Source of the DNA: Chloroflexota bacterium
GTDB lineage: Bacteria > Chloroflexota > Dehalococcoidia > Bin125
Assembly (NCBI GenBank): GCA_028875225.1
Contig: JAPPFB010000017.1
Location: 3,035-67,034 of the forward strand
Reading direction: 5' to 3'
DNA: 64,000 nucleotides
In this document: piece after piece, positions 60,572-64,000 of the stretch
Layout of the letters: every line of letters begins with the position of its first letter
Numbering within the stretch: position 1 is the stretch's first letter
Translations under genes and position numbers: made by a program
The notes under the pieces: generated by a model
Databases searched by the model: none
Told to the model about the DNA's origin: nothing
What the model saw: only the letters and a program-made list of their open reading frames with translations

Positions 60572-61897
60572 ATGTCATTCGCCACTGCCCTTCGCTCGGT
60601 CATCGCGCCGGTCTATATCAAGGCCCGCCTCGCGCAGGAGCGTTTCCAGTCCGGAGTCGTTTGGTACCCGCTGGATCCGAAGTTCATCGCCAATCCTTAC
60701 CCGACCTACAAGGAGCTGCGCGAACGCGACCCATTTCATCCCAGCCCCTTGACCGGAGCGATGGTCGTTTCCAAGTACGACGACGTTGACGCTGTCCTGC
60801 GCAACTACAAGGTGTTCTCCAACGAACGCGGCCCGGTCGGCACTCGAAATCGGCGCAACATCGGCGAGCAAATCGAGAACGAGTTGACGCCGTCGATGCT
60901 CTCCCTTGATCCGCCCGACCACACGCGACTGAGAAGCCTCGTCAGCAGAGCGTTCACGCCGCGCCAGGTGGCCAAAATGGAGGACCACATCCGCGACACG
61001 GCGCACGCGCTGTTGGACGAGGTTGAAGGTCAGAACGAGTTTGACCTAATGTCCAACCTCGCGGCGTTGCTGCCGACCGTCGTCATCGCAGAGATGATTG
61101 GCGTCCCGACCGAAGATCGGCAGCAGTTCAAGGACTGGTCGGACAAGTTCGCGCGGGTGCTGGAGCCAAACCTGGCAGCGGATGAACTCTCGATCGTATT
61201 CGAGACGGGACAGCTGTTCGACGAGTACTTCAGGGGCATTGTCGCCGAACGGCGCGAGGATCCGAGGGACGACCTGGTCTCGCGTCTGATCGAGGCCGAA
61301 GAAGAAGGCGACAAGCTGACCGAAAATGAGATGATCGCCACTCTGCGGCTGCTGCTGGTCGCCGGCAACGAGACGACCACCAACCTGATTGGCAACGGAC
61401 TCAAGGCGCTGCTGGAGCATCCCGATCAGCTTGAGCTCTTGCGTCAACGACCCGAGTTGATCGACAACGCGATCGAGGAGCTGCTGCGCTTCGACTCACC
61501 GGTTCAGTTGGACGGACGGACCACATTGGACGAGTTCCAGATGGATCGGCACACGCTCAAGCCCGGCCGACCGGTATCGCTGCTGATTGGCGGCGCTAAT
61601 CGGGACCCCGAGGAGTTCAGCGATCCGGAGATGCTCGACATCACTCGCGAGGACGCCGGCAACATTTCCTTTGGCCGCGGCATTCATCACTGCCTCGGTG
61701 CGCCTTTGGCGCGGCTCGAAGGCAGGATTGCGTTCGAGGCGTTACTGGAACGATTCGCTGACATTCAACACGGAACCCGGACTCCCGAGTACAAGCCCAA
61801 CATCGTCCTCCGCGGCCTCCGGCACCTCGACATCCGAGTCGAACGAGCCGCCGCCAGGAAGTTCGAAACCACAAGCGCTGAGGCAGCCGCCGACTGA
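60572..61897 (+). CDS. Cytochrome P450
   Basis: The 441-residue soluble P450 has the I-helix oxygen-activation motif AGNETTTNL, the K-helix ExxR (EELLRFDSPVQ), a beta segment with the LDEFQMDRHTLKPG pattern and the heme-binding FGRGIHHCLGAPLAR with the axial Cys. It lacks a membrane anchor. Bacterial P450s of this kind hydroxylate hydrophobic or small natural substrates with ferredoxin partners; none are encoded nearby, so the substrate is unknown. It follows moeA by 34 bp. Confidence 0.93.
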   Translation: MSFATALRSVIAPVYIKARLAQERFQSGVVWYPLDPKFIANPYPTYKELRERDPFHPSPLTGAMVVSKYDDVDAVLRNYKVFSNERGPVGTRNRRNIGEQIENELTPSMLSLDPPDHTRLRSLVSRAFTPRQVAKMEDHIRDTAHALLDEVEGQNEFDLMSNLAALLPTVVIAEMIGVPTEDRQQFKDWSDKFARVLEPNLAADELSIVFETGQLFDEYFRGIVAERREDPRDDLVSRLIEAEEEGDKLTENEMIATLRLLLVAGNETTTNLIGNGLKALLEHPDQLELLRQRPELIDNAIEELLRFDSPVQLDGRTTLDEFQMDRHTLKPGRPVSLLIGGANRDPEEFSDPEMLDITREDAGNISFGRGIHHCLGAPLARLEGRIAFEALLERFADIQHGTRTPEYKPNIVLRGLRHLDIRVERAAARKFETTSAEAAAD

Positions 61898-61937
61898 CCG
61901 ACGGAATCGTGCGTAGTCCGTCGTTCGTTCTGTCCCA

Positions 61938-62216
61938 CTAGTAAATCGTCGCGAAGCCGTCGAATTCGCCGGCGGCGACTCCCCATTCAATCTCAACACC
62001 CCTGACCAGCGCGTGGGCCGGACCAATCTTGAGTTCCTCAAGGAACTCCTCCAACAGCACGCGGCGCCCCTCGGCGATCACTTCGACCGTCGATCCATCC
62101 GGCAGATTCCGCACTGAGCCGCGTATCTCACCAATCCGATCCGCCTCAGTCTCGGCGAACAGGCGATAACCGACCATCTGGACGCGTCCACGAACACGAG
62201 CCGTCATTCGTACCAT
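61938..62216 (-). CDS. Acylphosphatase, variant loop
   Basis: The 92-residue protein has the acylphosphatase fold: VRGRVQMVGYRLF (usually GRVQGVGFR), then GSVRNLPDGSTVEVIAEG with the catalytic Asn. The phosphate-binding loop has Met in place of the first loop Gly but keeps Arg in GYR. Acylphosphatases hydrolyse acyl phosphates such as carbamoyl phosphate. Its start overlaps the aroKB stop. It is convergent with the P450 gene. Confidence 0.85.
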   Translation of the reverse strand: MVRMTARVRGRVQMVGYRLFAETEADRIGEIRGSVRNLPDGSTVEVIAEGRRVLLEEFLEELKIGPAHALVRGVEIEWGVAAGEFDGFATIY

Positions 62217-63967
62217 CAGCCCGGACCAACGACAGCGTCGATCGCTTCGCTGACGATCTCCGCTGGAACGTCATCGCGGACGACTGGATTGCCGACGCCA
62301 TCGAGCAGTACCCAGCGCTGCTTCCCGCCAACCACCTTCTTGTCGCGCGACATGGCCTCAACAATCTCGTCTCGACTCAGACCAGGTGGACCTTGCGTCG
62401 GCAGACCAAACCGGTCAATCAGCCGGCGGTGCCGGGCGACCAGCGCCTCGTCGATCAATCCCATGGAGCAGCCCATCTCAGCCACCGCGATCATGCCCAT
62501 CGCCACAGCCTCGCCGTGCAGCACCGCGCTGTAGCCCGTCACGGCCTCGATCGCGTGACCCAACGTGTGGCCATAGTTGAGGATCGCCCGAATATCGGAC
62601 TCGCGTTCATCGGCCGAGACGACCGCCGCCTTGATTGCCTGGTTTCGGGTGATCACGTCAACGAGCAGCTGCCGCATCGAGGGGTCCAGCGAGGCCGCGG
62701 CTGGATCCAGCAGCGAGTCGGCGCTCTCTTCCAGCAACTCGAGCATCGGCTCGTCACGGATAAACCCGTGCTTGATCACTTCGGCAAAGCCCGAGCGTAG
62801 CTCGCGCGACGGCAGGGTCGCGAGCGTCGAGACGTCGGCGAGTACCGCCCGGGGTTGATAGAACGCGCCGACCAGATTCTTGCCCGAGGGGAGATCGATT
62901 GCCACCTTGCCGCCAATCGCGGCGTCGACCATGCCCAGCACGGTCGTTGGCGCATGGACCAGCGGCATGCCCCGCAGATACGTCGCGGCGGCCGTGCCGG
63001 CCAAGTCGGTGGTCACGCCGCCCCCAACTGCGAAAATGACGTCCCGCCGCTCAGCTCGGTGCAAGGACAGCCAACCGTACAACGCATCCAACGCCGACAG
63101 CGACTTGCTCGCCTCGCCAGAGGGCACGGCAAAGGATTCGACCGAGCGTCCGGCGGCCCTGAGTGATTCGATGGCGGTGGCCCCGTGCGAATTGATGATC
63201 GCCTGGTCGGCGATCATGAACACCCGGCCATTCAACCCCAACCGATCCAAGATGTCGCCGCTGCGCTCCAGCAACCCCCAGGCGCAGTAGACGGGATATC
63301 GCGCGGATCCGGCTTCAACCACGCAGCCCACGTCGCCGCCGAAGTCGAGCAACAGAGGCGGCTCAATCCCCGGACCATGCTTCATTTCGCGCAGGCGAGC
63401 GTCGGAGGCCAAGACAATGCCTGCCCGCCGACGGACCGCGCTGACAATCTCCTCCACGGCGTCGCCAATTTCGATATCGTCGGTATGCACGGTCAGATCA
63501 GTGAGGGCGTAGAACGGCTGGCGAGCCGCCTTGAGCGATTCGACCCGCCGGCGCGGATCGGCGCCGGCCAGCATCGGCCGGACTTCAGTGGTTCCCTGCT
63601 CGGTTTCGGCGTATCGCGCCAGGATGGTGGTTGCGCGAGATTCCAGGGTGACAATGAACCCGCCGTCGGCGAGCCAGGCACGATTGTCGGCATTCAGCCA
63701 GACCCCACCGCCGGTCGCGATCACCACTCCGCTTTGCTGAGCAGCGTCGCGGACTGCCTGTTGTTCTCGCGCCCGAAAGCCGGTTTCGCCTTCCAGCTCG
63801 AATATCTGCGGGATGGTCTTGCCGGCCGCTCGCTCGATCTCCACATCGAGATCGAGAGCCGGCCAACCAAGCTCGTGCGCGATGTACGGCGCCAGCACCG
63901 ACTTGCCCGTTGCGCTGAACCCGATCAGGACGACTCGCTTCAGCCCCGTTGGTTCAGTCACCGCCAC
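62216..63967 (-). CDS. Fused shikimate kinase and 3-dehydroquinate synthase
   Basis: The 583-residue protein joins shikimate kinase (about 1-190; VVLIGFSATGKSVLAPYIA Walker A, DLDVEIE, GGGVWLNADNRAWL and the RPML lid) to 3-dehydroquinate synthase (about 205-583; FAVGGGVTTDLAGTAAATYLRG, TVLGMVDAAIGGK, NYGHTLGHAIE metal-binding region). Both are shikimate-pathway steps, the second and the fifth, so the fused order is kinase then synthase. No split or frameshift is seen. It overlaps the acylphosphatase start and runs nearly to the window end. Confidence 0.94.
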   Translation of the reverse strand: MAVTEPTGLKRVVLIGFSATGKSVLAPYIAHELGWPALDLDVEIERAAGKTIPQIFELEGETGFRAREQQAVRDAAQQSGVVIATGGGVWLNADNRAWLADGGFIVTLESRATTILARYAETEQGTTEVRPMLAGADPRRRVESLKAARQPFYALTDLTVHTDDIEIGDAVEEIVSAVRRRAGIVLASDARLREMKHGPGIEPPLLLDFGGDVGCVVEAGSARYPVYCAWGLLERSGDILDRLGLNGRVFMIADQAIINSHGATAIESLRAAGRSVESFAVPSGEASKSLSALDALYGWLSLHRAERRDVIFAVGGGVTTDLAGTAAATYLRGMPLVHAPTTVLGMVDAAIGGKVAIDLPSGKNLVGAFYQPRAVLADVSTLATLPSRELRSGFAEVIKHGFIRDEPMLELLEESADSLLDPAAASLDPSMRQLLVDVITRNQAIKAAVVSADERESDIRAILNYGHTLGHAIEAVTGYSAVLHGEAVAMGMIAVAEMGCSMGLIDEALVARHRRLIDRFGLPTQGPPGLSRDEIVEAMSRDKKVVGGKQRWVLLDGVGNPVVRDDVPAEIVSEAIDAVVGPG

Positions 63968-64000
63968 TCTCCGCGGGGCGTGGTCGTTTCGAGGAAGGAC

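Overview
This 64 kb window is GC-rich, densely coded bacterial chromosome with no rRNA operon, phage, insertion sequence or CRISPR array. The content is mostly housekeeping. My best guess is a Chloroflexota lineage (SAR202/Dehalococcoidia-like). The hints are a homodimeric pyruvate dehydrogenase E1, a Bacillus-type large SRP RNA, threonyl-tRNA synthetase without a TGS domain, an AroK-AroB fusion, several membrane-anchored proteins with Gln/Glu-rich linkers, and no outer-membrane genes. This is inference; no marker here is diagnostic.

Layout. 1-168 is homopolymer-rich sequence that looks like a contig end. 0.2-9.7 kb holds pyruvate dehydrogenase (aceE-aceF-lpd) followed on the same strand by a dihydropteroate synthase-like gene, an FmdB zinc ribbon and a thioredoxin-TPR protein, with lipB-lipA divergent. 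9.7-20.3 kb is mixed: a LysM membrane protein, a serine-palmitoyltransferase-like gene paired with an extended SDR, a HAD phosphatase, a secreted glycoside-hydrolase-like protein, a hydrolase, a degenerate SDR and malic enzyme. 20.3-28.4 kb carries small zinc proteins, a diiron ferritin-like protein plus Nudix pair, tandem cupins, a HAD hydrolase with DNA polymerase IV, a TPR pair and a YceI protein. 27.4-33.2 kb is the rnc-smc-esterase-ftsY cluster. 33.3-42.4 kb has a CCA-adding-type enzyme, small zinc and membrane proteins, a DinG-type helicase with exonuclease domain, a PHP phosphoesterase, ispE and rsmA. 42.40-42.67 kb encodes the SRP RNA. LepA and two Opp/Dpp ATPases follow, then tRNA-Leu, tRNA-Lys and tRNA-Val. 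From 49.2 kb come thrS, a biotin carboxylase plus carrier pair, infC-rpmI-rplT, a heat-shock-type gene under a CIRCE operator, pheST, moeA, a P450, acylphosphatase and aroKB.

Functional links. Several neighbours form working units: PDH with the enzymes that attach its lipoyl cofactor; SRP RNA and FtsY in the same window; infC-rpmI-rplT with a promoter, an unusual start codon and a structured leader; and tRNA-Val directly ahead of thrS.

The items most worth following are: (1) a perfect CIRCE (HrcA operator) in front of an unrecognised 171-residue protein; (2) infC apparently starting at CUG, with a leader hairpin over the rpmI ribosome binding site; (3) a large-type SRP RNA that also settles the rsmA start; (4) a candidate sphingolipid gene pair; (5) a dihydropteroate synthase changed at both classical sulfonamide-resistance positions; (6) two intergenic arrays of a helix-phased 10-bp repeat.
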